Part shown: positions 49,285-61,189 of the stretch, piece after piece | Position numbering within the stretch: the stretch's first letter is position 1 | How the letters are laid out: every line of letters begins with the position of its first letter | From: Mugil cephalus | Lineage: Eukaryota > Chordata > Actinopteri > Mugiliformes > Mugilidae | Assembly: GCF_022458985.1 (NCBI RefSeq) | Contig: NC_061789.1 | Location: 12,244,175-12,308,174, forward strand | DNA: 64,000 nucleotides | Direction: 5' to 3' | Made by a program: the position numbers and the translations under genes | Notes under the pieces: generated by a model | Databases searched by the model: none | Told to the model about the DNA's origin: nothing | Seen by the model: the letters and a program-made list of their open reading frames with translations, nothing else

Positions 49285-49454
49285 GAAAAGAATACACACA
49301 TGGGATCAGTTGTCGATCAACAGGGTGGAATGAAGCTTTGCCAAATCTCTTCCAGCAGGCTAAAACATTCTGATATTCGGATCTTTATCACCATCATCAC
49401 TCCCGGTGAGCAATCGATCTGTAATAAAAGACACCGGCCTTGATCCATGCATCA

Positions 49455-49860
49455 TCAGTCACAACCAGGAACAATTACAAGATCGATAACTGGTCGATGT
49501 GCAGAGGACCGCGAACAGCTGTGAGTCCAAGGAGAAAATGGTGGATTGTAAGGTAAGGTAAGGTGAGGAGTTCTCACCCCCTCCACCGGTCCGCGCGGAC
49601 CTAACGACTCCTGATCTTGATTATCGACTGGAGTCGGTTTGGTCGATGGTTTGGAGCCGAGCAGACATCTGCCGTCAACAAACGCGACAAACACCGCGAA
49701 AAACAGAAGCCGATGCCAAACAAAGATCAACTCGCCGTGCCATGTGCCATCCCCTGCGGTTCGTAAGGTGGGGCGCTAACGGTCGCCATTAATATCATAG
49801 AGAGATTACCCGGTAACTTCCTTATCTTTCAAGGTCCGCCCCCTGATCCTCAGGTAACAG
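49455..49860 (-). other. CpG-rich segment with hydrophobic open frame
   Basis: CpG-rich relative to its surroundings (for example CCGGTCCGCGCGGACC). The minus strand has an open frame reading FVWHRLLFFAVFVAFVDGRC, which resembles a signal peptide. However, that frame has no ATG before the hydrophobic run, only a TTG at 49730. It could be a promoter/first-exon relic or chance. No gene is called. Confidence 0.25.
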
Positions 49861-51074
49861 GGAGCAGGCTGAACGGAGGGGCACAGGTGGAGAGGGGTCC
49901 TTCATTTCCCCTTACATCATTTAATCACACTTCTTCACCTCATCATTTCTTCATCACTTCACCTTTTCACATCATTTATCACTGTTTTTTGTTTGTTTGT
50001 TTTTTTGTTTTGTTTTTTGTAAAATTACTGCTCAATTTCATTACTTCACCAGTTCATCAATTAATGTCACTTCATCGGTTCTCCACTTCTACACCCATCA
50101 CCTCATCATCACATAGCATCATCACTTCGCTTCATCATATCGTCGTCGCGTCCCCACGACTCCATCAGTCAGCAGAAAGGCTCAAACATGACATTAACAT
50201 CCTCGACCACTCGTGCTGACGTTAGCGATTTTTCCACCAAAGTCTGAAGTGATGAAATGTCCCCTATGACGATGACGGCGACGATCACTTTTCCTTATTA
50301 ATGCCAGGCTGATTTAAAACAGTCACAGCTCTGAGGTCAGCAGATGACTAGTTTCGTTTCTGCCTGCAAATGTGAAAAAAGTTGCTTCTGCTGTGTGTTT
50401 TACATTTGCACAGTTAAGTGATATAATAAAAAACCCATTTGTTTAACTTGAATGACACATTTGCATTTAATGGAAGTGTCAGATAATATTTTCTACAGCT
50501 CTAGCTCCGCCATTTACCTGTTGCCCGTGTTAATCAGTTTTTTTGTTTGTTTTTTGTTTTTGTTTTTTTTAAAAAATGCGTAGGCTATACTTGGCAATTT
50601 TAAGTTAAATTTACTTCATGGTGGATTAAAATAATAAATATCAATTTATTTGTTTTTTCAAATATTTTTGTTCACTGTTTTAGGTAATTAATATATAAGC
50701 CAAATTCAGAAGAAACAGAAAGAAACAGAGTGAGTGAAGGTGATGATTTCATGTATCATGAATATGGAATTTCCCTGACAAAATAGAGGTCAACACATTT
50801 AATTTTATTCCCTGTCACTCTTTCCTGTGATGTTATACCTACTATGACATTTCCAAGGTCCTTCCAGAATAGTTTACACATAATAAACATTCATAAAACA
50901 AGGAAATTAAGCTTTTCTGCTCAGTTTTGCAATAAGATATGTTCCTCATTGTTGGTTGTGGTACACATGTCTCACAGGTGCAAGTGCTCCATCTGCTGGA
51001 TATATGGAGACACCACAGTTTGAGCCATCTAACGTACGTGCAGCAAGTAAATTAACAATTTGTCATAATAAATA
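49861..51074. other. CATCA-rich and AT-rich spacer, no gene seen
   Basis: The part at 49905-50170 is a degenerate TTCATCA/CATCATCAC low-complexity stretch whose long frame is a composition artefact. The remainder is AT-rich with poly-T runs. Confidence 0.6.
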
Positions 51075-51803
51075 TATTTCTAAAGGTGCTATTGAAATGA
51101 AATTTTCACTATGAGACTATGGAGCCCCGGAAGCTCCACCTGTGTCTGTGTGTGTGTACTTACCTGTGCACATCTCCATCCCTCATCGTTTGTTCTCTGG
51201 GCTGGCGTGGTGTTTGTGCTGCTGATCTTTTCTTTGTTTGGACCACGTTGTGGCTCTTCGAGTAAGTTTTCTTTTGGTGTTTTGTAATAATTTATCATTT
51301 TTGCGTTGATACAGTCTCAAGAATCAGAGACAACACGTATTAGCTCCCTTGGTAGAGTGGAACGAGGTATTTGGACCTCAGATTTGTGATATTGCTTTAT
51401 TCTTGATGTTTTGATTTATTCTTATCTCTAGTGATGCCACTCACATCATTTTAATGTTTTATTCGAGCTTTAATGAAATTGTTTAATAGCCTAATAAAAT
51501 GTATTTTTATTTGTTCCTTGGAATGGTGATAAGTTTGGTCCTTTTTGACTCTGTATTGTTGACTTATGAGAAAATGTTTAATGTGTATAACTGTTTTTTT
51601 TTTTTTTTTTTTGTATTCTTTCTGCATAGTCACAGTGCTGCATGCAAGATAATAAACCAAGACACCCGTATGAAACTCTCCGCCTCATTCGTTGAACCAA
51701 GCGTCCCCTACATTATCTGTTTTGGTTTCTTTCTATGTATGGATTACTTGGGTTGTTACCAACAGCTAGTGGAAATGTCATGTCAATAGCACCTTTAGAA
51801 ATA
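51075..51803. mobile_element. MITE with matching inverted ends
   Basis: The ends are inverted copies: TATTTCTAAAGGTGCTATTG at the left and the same read from the right. Similarity continues for about 35 bp. It is 729 bp long, with no transposase. Class uncertain. Confidence 0.8.
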
Positions 51804-52337
51804 CGTTTACTATGAAAAATTGTGATGTGTTCCATACTTATTTTATCCGCTGTAATACCGGGGATCCACCTATTAACGAATTCCTTCCAATTCACAAACT
51901 CTGACACTTATGACTGATACTAGCCAGTGGCAAACTGTGCAACTCGCTTCACCTACACCTATGACTATAGTGACTGTGAACTTGCAGCGAGGACTGACAC
52001 CGACAGTTACCTCCACATGTTCCATTACAGGGTTCAGCATGACTGGACCGTACATTGCCGGCTGATGAAAAGTTTCTGTGGGATCACTGGTAAAACAGCC
52101 AACAGTGAACTCAACGCCTACACTGGCAGAGCTTGAAGAAGGGGAACTCTCACATAGTGACAGCGCTAACGTCATTTACGTAATTTAATAGTTATAATAT
52201 TGTGTACAACACATCAGTTTAACTCATGTTATGGTGTGGATTAAATTTGAAAGTAAAGTAGTAAAAAAAGTTTTTAAAAAAATCTAAAAATAAAACTCTA
52301 AAATAAGAGTTACAGAATTTGAGTATGAAACTTCTTC

Positions 52338-52369
<32 letters not shown>

Positions 52370-53829
52370 TTAAAATATAATAATATAAATATTAGTGAAA
52401 TAGAGGCGGGTGTGTCTGAATGTTTTATACACCTCCAAGCAGGACATTTACATAAAGAAAATGCTGAAAGACAATGATCTTCATTCTCAAATACGCGTCA
52501 GACAAAACTGTCTACAGAATACATAACAAAGACTCATTTGGCTTGATTTCAGTCAGAAGAGGTTTTCTCATGTCGATTCATGATCGTCACGTCAACTAAA
52601 ATTATTCTACTTGATATGTAGGTCTTTCCATTTACATTAAAAAAATTTTTTATGAAAAATGTGAATTATCCTCTTTGAACCATGATCTTTGAGAGTTAAC
52701 GACCATTTCACTTAATAATGATTGAAATGGTGTTAATAGTGAGATAAAAACTATGTTTATTGGAATTTATTGATTGATTGATTGATTTCTGACACAGATA
52801 TTTGTGTTTCGGGTCAGGAATATTATTGTTGTTCCTGAGAAACACATAACAGGAGGGTTAAAGACAGTGTATGATATCTAGACACTGTATAAAATATCTG
52901 AAACACTGTATTTGTAACGTATCGATAACATCAGTAGTTATTACTGTCATTATTAAATGAATTATACAGTTTAGTAGTAATAATTTAGATCAGGGGACTT
53001 CAGCATTTTTCAGGCCAAGGACCCCCGAACTGTCTTATTATCATTTTGCATCTAGTATTATCCTTTATCCCTTTACTTAAATGTGTTGAATTCATGTTAA
53101 TGTGTATTTAAAGAAATTTTAATATGTGGGCCTTTAAAGACACAAAACCGTTTTGTTTTTTTGTTTTTTTAAAAAAAGCAACCAGTTGGGTTTTATTGTG
53201 CAAGATATATATCTGAATCTAATTTATCAAATACACAGATCAATTGATCAGTTTAGTTCAAGGGATATAAAGTTTTTGTAGAATCACTCCAATGATGGTT
53301 AGACTATGACTTATCAAAAACTCTTTACTTTAAACTTTAATGTCCACCTTGACCCCATTGTGTGTTCCGGAGCAGTAATTGGCACGATGCATCACGTTGC
53401 TCCCACCGCAAGTTTGGCAATTTTCACCAACTAGGTCTGCACGGATCAAGACAACTACTACTACTACTACCTACTACATGCTTGGCCACGCGCCAGTCAC
53501 ACTAGACACTACACTAGACATAACTCTGTCAACACAACTCATTAAAATACCTCATTCACACACAAACCATGTACATGACACCTGGCACACATAGCAGAAA
53601 GTATACACAACACACAACTCCACGAGAAACAATTACACAGCTCAACAGAATGCAGACCACGGACCCCACCATCAACAATAATACCCTGCATGCACTGAAC
53701 AGCAGCCTCAAGGAACGAAGACTGGAGGACAGATTAAGAGACATGCCAGGAATTCCTGCACTGAGACGGAGACGAGACCCACACTGAGAGCATTAGGAGT
53801 GTCATGTATTGTTTGAGCGACATGGTTCA
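51804..53829. other. AT-rich spacer with repeats, no gene called
   Basis: Holds an (AAT)n tract (52341-52368), a copy of the CATTTTTCAGGCCAAG repeat (52982-53150) and an unrecognised open frame at 53569-53787. The end of that frame is arginine- and glutamate-rich (RRLEDRLRDMPGIPALRRRR). That frame has no splice or start support, and could be the tail of a retroelement ORF. Confidence 0.45.
52982..53150 (+). repeat. Dispersed repeat copy (CATTTTTCAGGCCAAG)
   Basis: Same family as 10410-10690. Shares CAGCATTTTTCAGGCCAAG and AATGTGTATTTAAAGAAATTT. Confidence 0.7.
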
Positions 53830-55900
53830 GTTAAATTTTATTTACATAGCGTCAATAACAATGTCTCAAGACGCTTTAAAAAAACAGGCGTGAAACCTCC
53901 AGAGCAAGAATGAAGGCAAGGAAATCCCAGCTATAGAATGATAATACAGATACGGGATATAGCTGATGATGAGACAGTTTGAGAGAATAAGAGGAATCAT
54001 AGGCAGGTTAGAGCATTGTTCATTCAGGTAGGAGTGGGTAGCTGCAGGAGGCCACGAACACTGGGCGGGTTGATGATGGTTTATGAAGCTACACATGTCG
54101 GAAACTCCAGGCCAGAGACACTCACAAGAAGATGGGGGAGGAAGGGAGAGGAGAGAGGGAAACACAGTGCAAAACTAGCAACAGAGAAGAAATTAAGAGG
54201 ATGGGAGCTGCATCATCCTCCAGCTAACTAAAAGTCTTAAGCCTGATATTAAAAGCAGGGAGGGTGTCTGCCTCATGAATCCAAGTAAACCTGCACTTTG
54301 AGATCAAAGTTATCTATTAGTATGATGTAGGAGAACATTTTATTTCTCCCCTGACCCACCAGGATGGGTCACTTCTTGGGACGGTCCATAATGGACAGGA
54401 CTGCTGTTGTTGAAATTTGATAAAGTTATCCCCTGAGCGTTTTAATCATAAGTCTCCACCATGAAGCCATACTACCATCCAGAGGCTAGTTAAAGAAATG
54501 TCTTTAGAATGTAATCTTAACAAGTAATACTGTCATAGCGTTTTAATACTATATTCTGCAAAGCAAGACTGGATAGCCTAGCCCAAATATGATCTACCTT
54601 TCCTTCATCTTGATATTACTTAGTGTTGCTTACTGTTATTATTTACTTATATGAATTAGGATACAGAGGAAAGTCATAGAAAATGAAAGAATGAATCATG
54701 TGTAAATCATCCTAAAAGGCACGAAGATCGATTTAGCAACAAAATGACGCACCCTGGAGACATGATGATAAACTAATGCCTGGCCAGTCTTAGTCTAATT
54801 CTTGTTCTCTTCTCTCTCGCAATCCAGTTCTAGTTTTGTTCTCTCTCAGTTAGTTTTTGTCTTTGTGATACTTTTTATTTTTAACTCGAAGTTTTTATTG
54901 CCTGCCAGTTGGCGTGTTTAAGTTTTATTTTTTAATTATTCTCACCACATTTAACGTATGACTTTTTTAAAGTACAAGCTGAATTTTATTTTAACTATCA
55001 ATACTCTGGTACAGGGCAACTTCACAGTTGTCACTTTGTCTACATAACGCTGAGTAAAACTCTGCTGCAACTGACGCTGAGGTCCGGACCTGGATGACTG
55101 TCCATCACTCTGCTCTCAACACTTCGGTACCGCTGGTTTCCTCGATGATACCGCTGTGGAAGATCGAGCTCACCAGGACAGCATCTGGTCACCCGATCCA
55201 GTTGTTTGGAGTGGCATCCAAGGATTTCCCATAAGTAGACTATCACCTTCATATCTGAGCAGAGTTGATGAGTGTTGATGATAATTAGAGAAACTTAAAC
55301 CAAATCTACATCATTATTTTAAGAAATTAGGTTCCATTTGCCTACTCATATTTGTTCATACTTCTCACTTTAGTTAAACTCATTTACTTAGGTATTCTCA
55401 TCATTTTCTATTACTGTTATATCATTCATCATATTGTTTATTATTCACTATTCACCATTTTAACTAAACCACTTATTTCACTTAAGTCATTGTCAGAAAG
55501 GTCCTTGTGAGCTGAAAATAGATGATCCCTGTACTGAGAGCTGATGCCTCAGATATGATGAGATTGATTAATTACTAATAATTAATATTAATCCAGTATT
55601 AATTGATTTATTCTTACAGTGTACAGCGTACTCTGTAGGTGGTGCCCCTTTCAACGAGTGCAGTTATTACACTTAAGATATGATATGGGACAATAAGGTC
55701 TTTAAGATATAATGGAGATTGGATGGACTTTGAGGATCTTGTTTGTGTGGAGGAGGATTTTGTCTAATTCTAGTCTAGATTTTAAAGGGATAAAATGACG
55801 AGAAGCTAAAACTGGAGTAATATGATCTCTCTTGTTAATTCCCGTCAGCGCTGTTGCAGCATTTTGAATCATTTTTTGAAGAAATATTTGCTATACTTGA
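53830..55900 (+). repeat. Degenerate long teleost interspersed repeat
   Basis: Begins with AATTTTATTTACATAGCGTC and GAAACCTCCAGAGCAAGAAT. It continues with GAAACTCCAGGCCAGAGACA and AAAAGCAGGGAGGGTGTCTG, and ends near TCCCGTCAGCGCTGTTGCAG and CATTTTGAATC. These blocks appear in this order in a common fish L2-related repeat. It is heavily decayed and interrupted (for example at 54740-55250). Confidence 0.55.
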
Positions 55901-57048
55901 GAAAATAATGTGTAAAATAAAAAAGAAAATAAAAAACAGTTTACTGAAAAAAGGTGCTTGCTGCATGATCTACATGCAGTTACCAAGGTGACTGAGTCCA
56001 CAGGTCCCCGAACCTTCTACTTTGTTGTTGGGTATTTCGACCCTGCACAGTCACTGATCACCTTTTATTTGCCTCAAGTTTTTTCTTAGTAGTTCAAATG
56101 CAGTTAAAATGTAGATGTTTATAGGGGCTTGCTGTTAGATTTGAGTTATGATCTTGTCAGACTTTGTGACTTGTTCTCCAGAGTAAGCCTGACTCTGTCC
56201 AGCCGACAAAGTTACGTTTCACTTCCCAATAAAACGCAAAGTTGCTGCAGTCAGAGTGTGCAGGGCAACTAAGTGATCAGTCAGAAAATGCGCTGAATCA
56301 GCTGAGTTTTCCCTTTTCAAGGTGAACTGGAAAGTGAACGGCCACAGACTTTCCTCAGCACATTTCTCTACAACGTGAAGTCATTCACATTCTCATTCAG
56401 TTTCGTGCTTCCTTTCTGCTTTCTGTTCTGCCAAAATGTGACTGGGGCTTCCTGTCTTCTTGTGTCTCCCCTCGGTCTTTCCTCTTTTCACTCATTCTCT
56501 TCTCTGTAAATGTAAACTGAGCCTTTCGGGGGTTAGACCGCATCCTGTTACAGAAGAGTATTACTTTGTTTGTTAAGCGACGAGGATACGCCATACTCTA
56601 AGTGGGAAAGTTGACACAGCGATTATTTCACTGTTTCCAAACTAAACACACACACACACATACACAAAAATAATAATAATAATTGACTGACTAAGCATGC
56701 ACTGGAATAGGTCAGAAAAGTTTTAAAAAATCAACTGTATAATAATTACACCTTTATCCAAACTGTAACAATCATTAAAACTTGGAAAAAATAAAATAAA
56801 ATAAAAAAGAATCCTCCAGTTAATTTCATTTGAATGCTGCTTATTAACTGTCAAGAGTAATTTATCCCTTTAATTAATCTAATTTGATTAATTAATTTAT
56901 TGAGTGTATTTAATGTATTTCATTAATATTAATTAGTCTATTTATTTATTTGGAATCGGTTTAGCTCTCAATATCTGTCAGCTTTCAGAGCAAACCTCAT
57001 CTGTGGGCGGGGACAGGGGGGGTGAGTTTTTGAGGTGAGGGACGAAAA
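55901..57048. other. Spacer upstream of interferon, no gene seen
   Basis: AT-rich with short CA (56645-56660) and AAT runs. No exon was found. Confidence 0.55.
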
Positions 57049-57059
57049 GGGAAATTTCC
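57049..57059. promoter_or_regulatory. NF-kB-like palindrome upstream of interferon
   Basis: GGGAAATTTCC is a perfect palindrome of kappa-B type, about 1.85 kb upstream of the interferon start codon. It is rather distant, and its role is inferred only from motif and neighbour. Confidence 0.3.
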
Positions 57060-57192
57060 AATTTTCGAAGAATTTTTTTTTTTCTTTAGTTTCTTTTTAT
57101 CTCTAGGTAGGATGAGGGATTATTTAAACCACAACTTTACAAGAGATCCTCACAACAATCACAATAATCAGATAAGGACCTTCAGGACCTTC

Positions 57193-57333
57193 AAGACCTC
57201 AAGAAGCTCCAGATCCTCCAAGACCTCAAGAAGCTCCAGATCCTTCAAGACCTCAAGAAGCTCCAGATCCTTCAAGACCTTCACAAGCTCCAAGACCTTC
57301 AAGACCTCCACAAGCTCCAGATCCTTGAAGACC
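57193..57333 (+). repeat. 27-bp minisatellite, five units
   Basis: Five units of 27 bp (AAGACCTCAAGAAGCTCCAG then ATCCTTC) with few changes. Because 27 is a multiple of three, the frame stays open as a Ser/Arg/Lys/Thr repeat from 57112 to 57363. No evidence of a real protein. Confidence 0.85.
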
Positions 57334-58776
57334 ACCACTAACGCTGACTGTGAGTTTGCTTAATTTGTCTGGACATCTGGACCAATGCACAGTTTTCTGT
57401 TTCTGTTTAAAAAACTACTTGAAAAACTAGAATAAAAAGAGGTTTAATGAAAACTGTTCCAGGCAGTAGATCTTCCCAGCAAGTTTCAGGTGGAAACATT
57501 TGCCACTAGCGTAGAAAAACTAAGTTTCATTTCAGAGCATCTCAGACCGAAATATGAGTCGAGCCCTGAATAGTTTGGGAATCAGTGATGAGTGTGACTA
57601 AGCCTTCTCGCTTTCGGGCCCTTTACTTCTTGATTAAAAGCTGAACGTGAAGTTTCCGCTCAGTCCTCTAATGACGCTCTGAGATGCGCTTTTCGGCTGA
57701 TGTTCGCTTGCGTCCCCACCTGCCGTTAGCTGCCCCGAAACCCAAAGTGTGGTCTTGCAACGCAGCGTTTGGTTCATGGTGACAAATATTTCCATCTCTG
57801 TTCCAGCGCTCAAACTTTGCGAGCGCTGCCGCTTGGAAATCCTACTGCCTGGAAAGAGTGTCGCGTTATTACGTCTAATGGCAGCCGAGTGTCCGATACG
57901 TCACTCTGCCGGCCTACAAATATTCACCCGACACACGGTGACTGCACAGTGATTTCTCAGTTTGATGTCCAGCTGACAGACTCGCAGGTCAGAGTTCACC
58001 TTTGATATGATTATCACTTAACTAGCCTGAATTATTAATATTAATAATAACCTGTAAAGTCACTTCCTGTTTCAGGGACATTCAAATGAACAGAAACGCA
58101 ACAAAGCTCCACGTACTTTGAAAACTTTGCGCATATTTAAGGGAAATATCTGGTTGAAGGACTGTCGCAATATCTTTGGTCATGTTGTGTATATTTCTCC
58201 TGAAATCAATGCATTTCTTGAATTTTTGCACTCTTTTTGCAGCGCTGTGTGATTTGTATAGTTTTGTATAGTTCTACATCTGAATGCAGGCATAAAGCTT
58301 CCATCTTTACTTGTTCAAATACTTTTGGATGTGTATTGTTGGATTTTTTTTTGTCTTTAAGGCAAACAAAAAAGCAAATAGATAAGTAGAGATATCTTAC
58401 CTGCTGTTATACCGTGTGCTTGGTGCCACAATATAAAATACTCACCACCATCGCTCATAATAATGTGTAATTATATGTAAACCAGTTTAGTCATTCATTA
58501 TCGAGGAACATGTTCAGACAGCTCGTTGTTTTTAATCCTGAATGTTAGTTTCTGTTGGACGAACATGAGCTTTCTAAGCTCTAGTGAGGTTTTTGTGGAA
58601 ATTGGGATTTCAAAATAAAATATCTAAATAATTTTTTTCCTGTTGGTGGCGAAAAAAAAAAAAAAAATTATGTGAACCTGTAGTGACACATCTGGCGGGA
58701 ATCCTGCTCCAGGTCTATTGGGCTGGATCTAGATTTCGTGACTCACAGTGGTCTCTTATTGGCTGATTAATGACAA

Positions 58777-58783
58777 TATATAA
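58777..58783 (+). promoter_or_regulatory. TATA box of interferon gene
   Basis: TATATAA, 126 bp before the start codon, next to CCAAT on its 3' side. A start site about 30 bp downstream would give a 5' UTR of about 100 nt. The upstream flank has an A-run (58653-58667) but no clear textbook ISRE. Confidence 0.6.
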
Positions 58784-58908
58784 CCAATCTGGTGCTCTCT
58801 CTTCCAGGATACCTGAAGTCACCTGAAGCTGCTGGCTCACACAGCACATATCTCACACCAGACCGAAACCACCGAAGATCCAGGACCAACAACACCAAAC
58901 CCAGAACC

Positions 58909-60193
58909 ATGACGACGTCTTTTGTCCTCTTCATCCTCCTGCATCTCTGCAGCGTACAGCTGACAGTGGTAGCCATGCCGACATGTCAAATGCTAGGAAA
59001 AGTGGCTGAGAACGCCCTCCACTTGCTCAGAGACCTGGTAAGACCTCAAACCCTCAATGAACGCTACCTATAGCTGCTTTCAGCCTTTAATGACTCTCAG
59101 TGTGTAGCTAAACATTCTGCTAGATGGTCAGCTGTTGATAAAGTTGGACTGTCTGTCTTGTAGGCGGGACCGTTTCCCATCGAGTGTCTGCAATACAACG
59201 CCAACATCTCCTTCCCAGACACCGCCGTCCCTGAATCCAGATCCAGTGATGATCAAGTAAGTCACTGACCTCACCAGGACCTTTCAGCCAATCACCGTGC
59301 TGGATTTTATATGTCTAGTTTTTTTTTTTAGTAAGCCCCCTGGTTGAATTCTCTGATGTCTGATTGCTTCGTTGCAGTGTCATCAGGCGTTGTGGGCTTT
59401 GTTCGAGTCCCTGCGGGGTGCAGAGCTCATTTTCCAGGAGTACGATTTACCAGTTGGAACCACCTGGGATAAAAAGAAACTTGACAATTTCCTGAACCTG
59501 CAGAACCGCCTGGTCAAGGCTGGCAGCTGTGTAAGTACCAGAACCGTCCTGACTCTGTTAAACCGCGTTTCAGTCCACTTCTAGTCGCATCAAAACAGCT
59601 TTAAGCTACTTTTAGTATCTAAAAAGTGATAAATTAACGCCAGTCGGCTCTACAAGCGGAAGTTGTTGTGATCTGCTAATGACATGAAACAGAAATCATT
59701 AGGAAGAATTTGATCAACATTTCAAGTAGTGAGCTCAGTGTGAACAAAAGTAGTGGAGGTCATGTTAATTAAACGTATACAGGTATATCCTGTATCTGGC
59801 AAACCCCATTTAATTAATTCATTCTTTGATTGATTCCTTCATCCGTCTGTCCATTAATCCATGTATTCATTCCTTCACCAGTTATCCAGCGTGAATGACT
59901 CCAGTGCCATCTCTTCGTACTTCACTAACGTGACAGCTGTTATTGAAGATCAGGTAAACAAAGACCGACTAACATATGAACTGATTCGATGTTCAGTTTT
60001 CCAAACTAGTTTTCCAAAATAAAACGTCAGTCTACAGTGCGTGCACCGATCTCAAATCTGTGTATGTGTGTTACAGGACAGTGCCTCTTGTGGTTGGATG
60101 GCCATGAGGAGAGACCTGCTCCGGGTCATGAAGTCCACCCTGCAGAGACACGAGACCTGCTTCAGCTGGAGACAAGTGCGACACCTGGGTTAA
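58909..60193 (+). CDS. Type I interferon (fish, four-cysteine type)
   Basis: Secreted antiviral cytokine acting through class II cytokine receptors (family knowledge). Exons 58909-59037, 59164-59256, 59378-59530, 59882-59953 and 60077-60193, all phase 0, with GT-AG borders; 187 aa including a signal peptide ending near Ala22. Five exons with four phase-0 introns is the fish type I interferon layout. Cysteines 26, 51, 125 and 154 become 4, 29, 103 and 132 in the mature chain, close to the spacing of the two disulphides of mammalian interferon alpha, so it fits the group II (four-Cys) class. Two further cysteines (75, 177) are present. CGWMAMRRDLL (154) matches the family's CAW motif. Sequons sit at Asn57, Asn130 and Asn141. 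The start at 58909 (ACCATGA) is preferred over an in-frame upstream ATG at 58792, which lacks a signal-peptide context. The subgroup (b, c, f) is not assigned. Confidence 0.95.
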
Positions 60194-60248
60194 CGCCTGA
60201 GGCCTTGCACGCTAATTTGGTTGTCTACAGTATTATTTCAGTTTGTTT

Positions 60249-60336
60249 ATTTATTAATAATTTAATTTATTTATTAAGATTTCTAATTATATTTTTATGT
60301 TCTATTTTTTGTACTGTTCAACCGTTTTGTATTAAA
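60249..60336 (+). promoter_or_regulatory. AU-rich 3' UTR motifs and poly(A) signal
   Basis: ATTTA at 60249-60253 and an overlapping ATTTATTTA at 60265-60273 lie in the interferon 3' UTR, as in many unstable cytokine mRNAs. ATTAAA at 60331-60336 is the likely poly(A) signal. Confidence 0.7.
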
Positions 60337-60359
60337 GCATCACAAAAACTATAAAACTA

Positions 60360-61189
60360 ATGGTTTGTACTCTTTGGCGCACACCGTAAACACCGAGTAA
60401 ACTGTAAACAGAGTGAGTGGGTGCAGCAGTGACTCACCACATCTATTTTAGCTGAGTCGTCTGCAGCTTTATCAGAAACCTTCATGTTGACTCAGAGTCT
60501 CTTCCTCATTAGAGTCGCGTCGTTAAAACTGTGTGAGACTTCAAACTGAGGAGACCGACTGACAAACCTGGTTCAAACTTGTCCTGGAATCGACGCTCGC
60601 TGACAGACTTGTTGTGGTTTTGTTCTTGTGTTTGCTTGTTGCCTGGGTGTCAAACAGCACCCCAGAGCGTTTTCTTGTTGTTGGTTTGACAGCATGTAGT
60701 TCAGTGACGTCTGGTGAGTGCAGGTGTTCTTCATCAGACCAATTAGTGCAGCCAGGCTCCAGAAGCAGGATGAAAAATTGTTAAAATGTTTCAAATGTTT
60801 TCCACTGATACACATCGGCTACCTCCGAGCATTAACAGTAGCTATACAGTTTTTCACATTTCTGCATAGAAATTCTCAAACTCAAAAGTGAAGTGAAGAT
60901 GAGGGAAGATAAAAAAAAAACAACCACAGCTGAAGATATACAAAGACACGCAAATCAAACAAACGAATCAGAAATATTACACTCATTCAAAGAGAAGTCT
61001 GACGTGATGAGAATTTAAGAGAACTATGGAACTTTAGCAAAATTTCAGAAATATCCTTTAATTTGCGAAAAAATGTGTAATGGAAACGGAGCTAATGACA
61101 GCGACTAAACATTTCCGGCAACTGCTGAACAGTCATCTATGGCGATTTAGTGGAATTTTAGACATTTCCTTGACATAGAACCGCTTTAA
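60360..61189. other. Spacer downstream of interferon, no gene seen
   Basis: No exon or clear repeat was recognised. Further interferon-like exons were looked for and not found. Confidence 0.55.

Larger units (their letters stand above)
27786..49290. repeat. Segmental duplication, unit 2
   Basis: Second copy of the transferase-bearing block, in the same orientation as unit 1. It is about 6 kb longer than unit 1, mostly because of insertions at 29.0-30.6 kb, about 31-33.3 kb, 34.5-35.6 kb and 40.6-41.7 kb. Unit 1 carries its own private insertions, such as the Tc1 relic at 24.1-25.3 kb. Confidence 0.85.

Noticed and set aside
49455..49730. Secreted protein gene on the minus strand
   Set aside because: The frame starts at TTG, and no in-frame ATG precedes the hydrophobic run. 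No splice partner was found. Kept only as a low-confidence region.
51873..52175. 100-aa minus-strand protein
   Set aside because: No domain, no splice context and no counterpart; likely a chance frame.
57112..57363. SR-rich small protein
   Set aside because: The frame is explained by a 27-bp minisatellite; no start context or homology.
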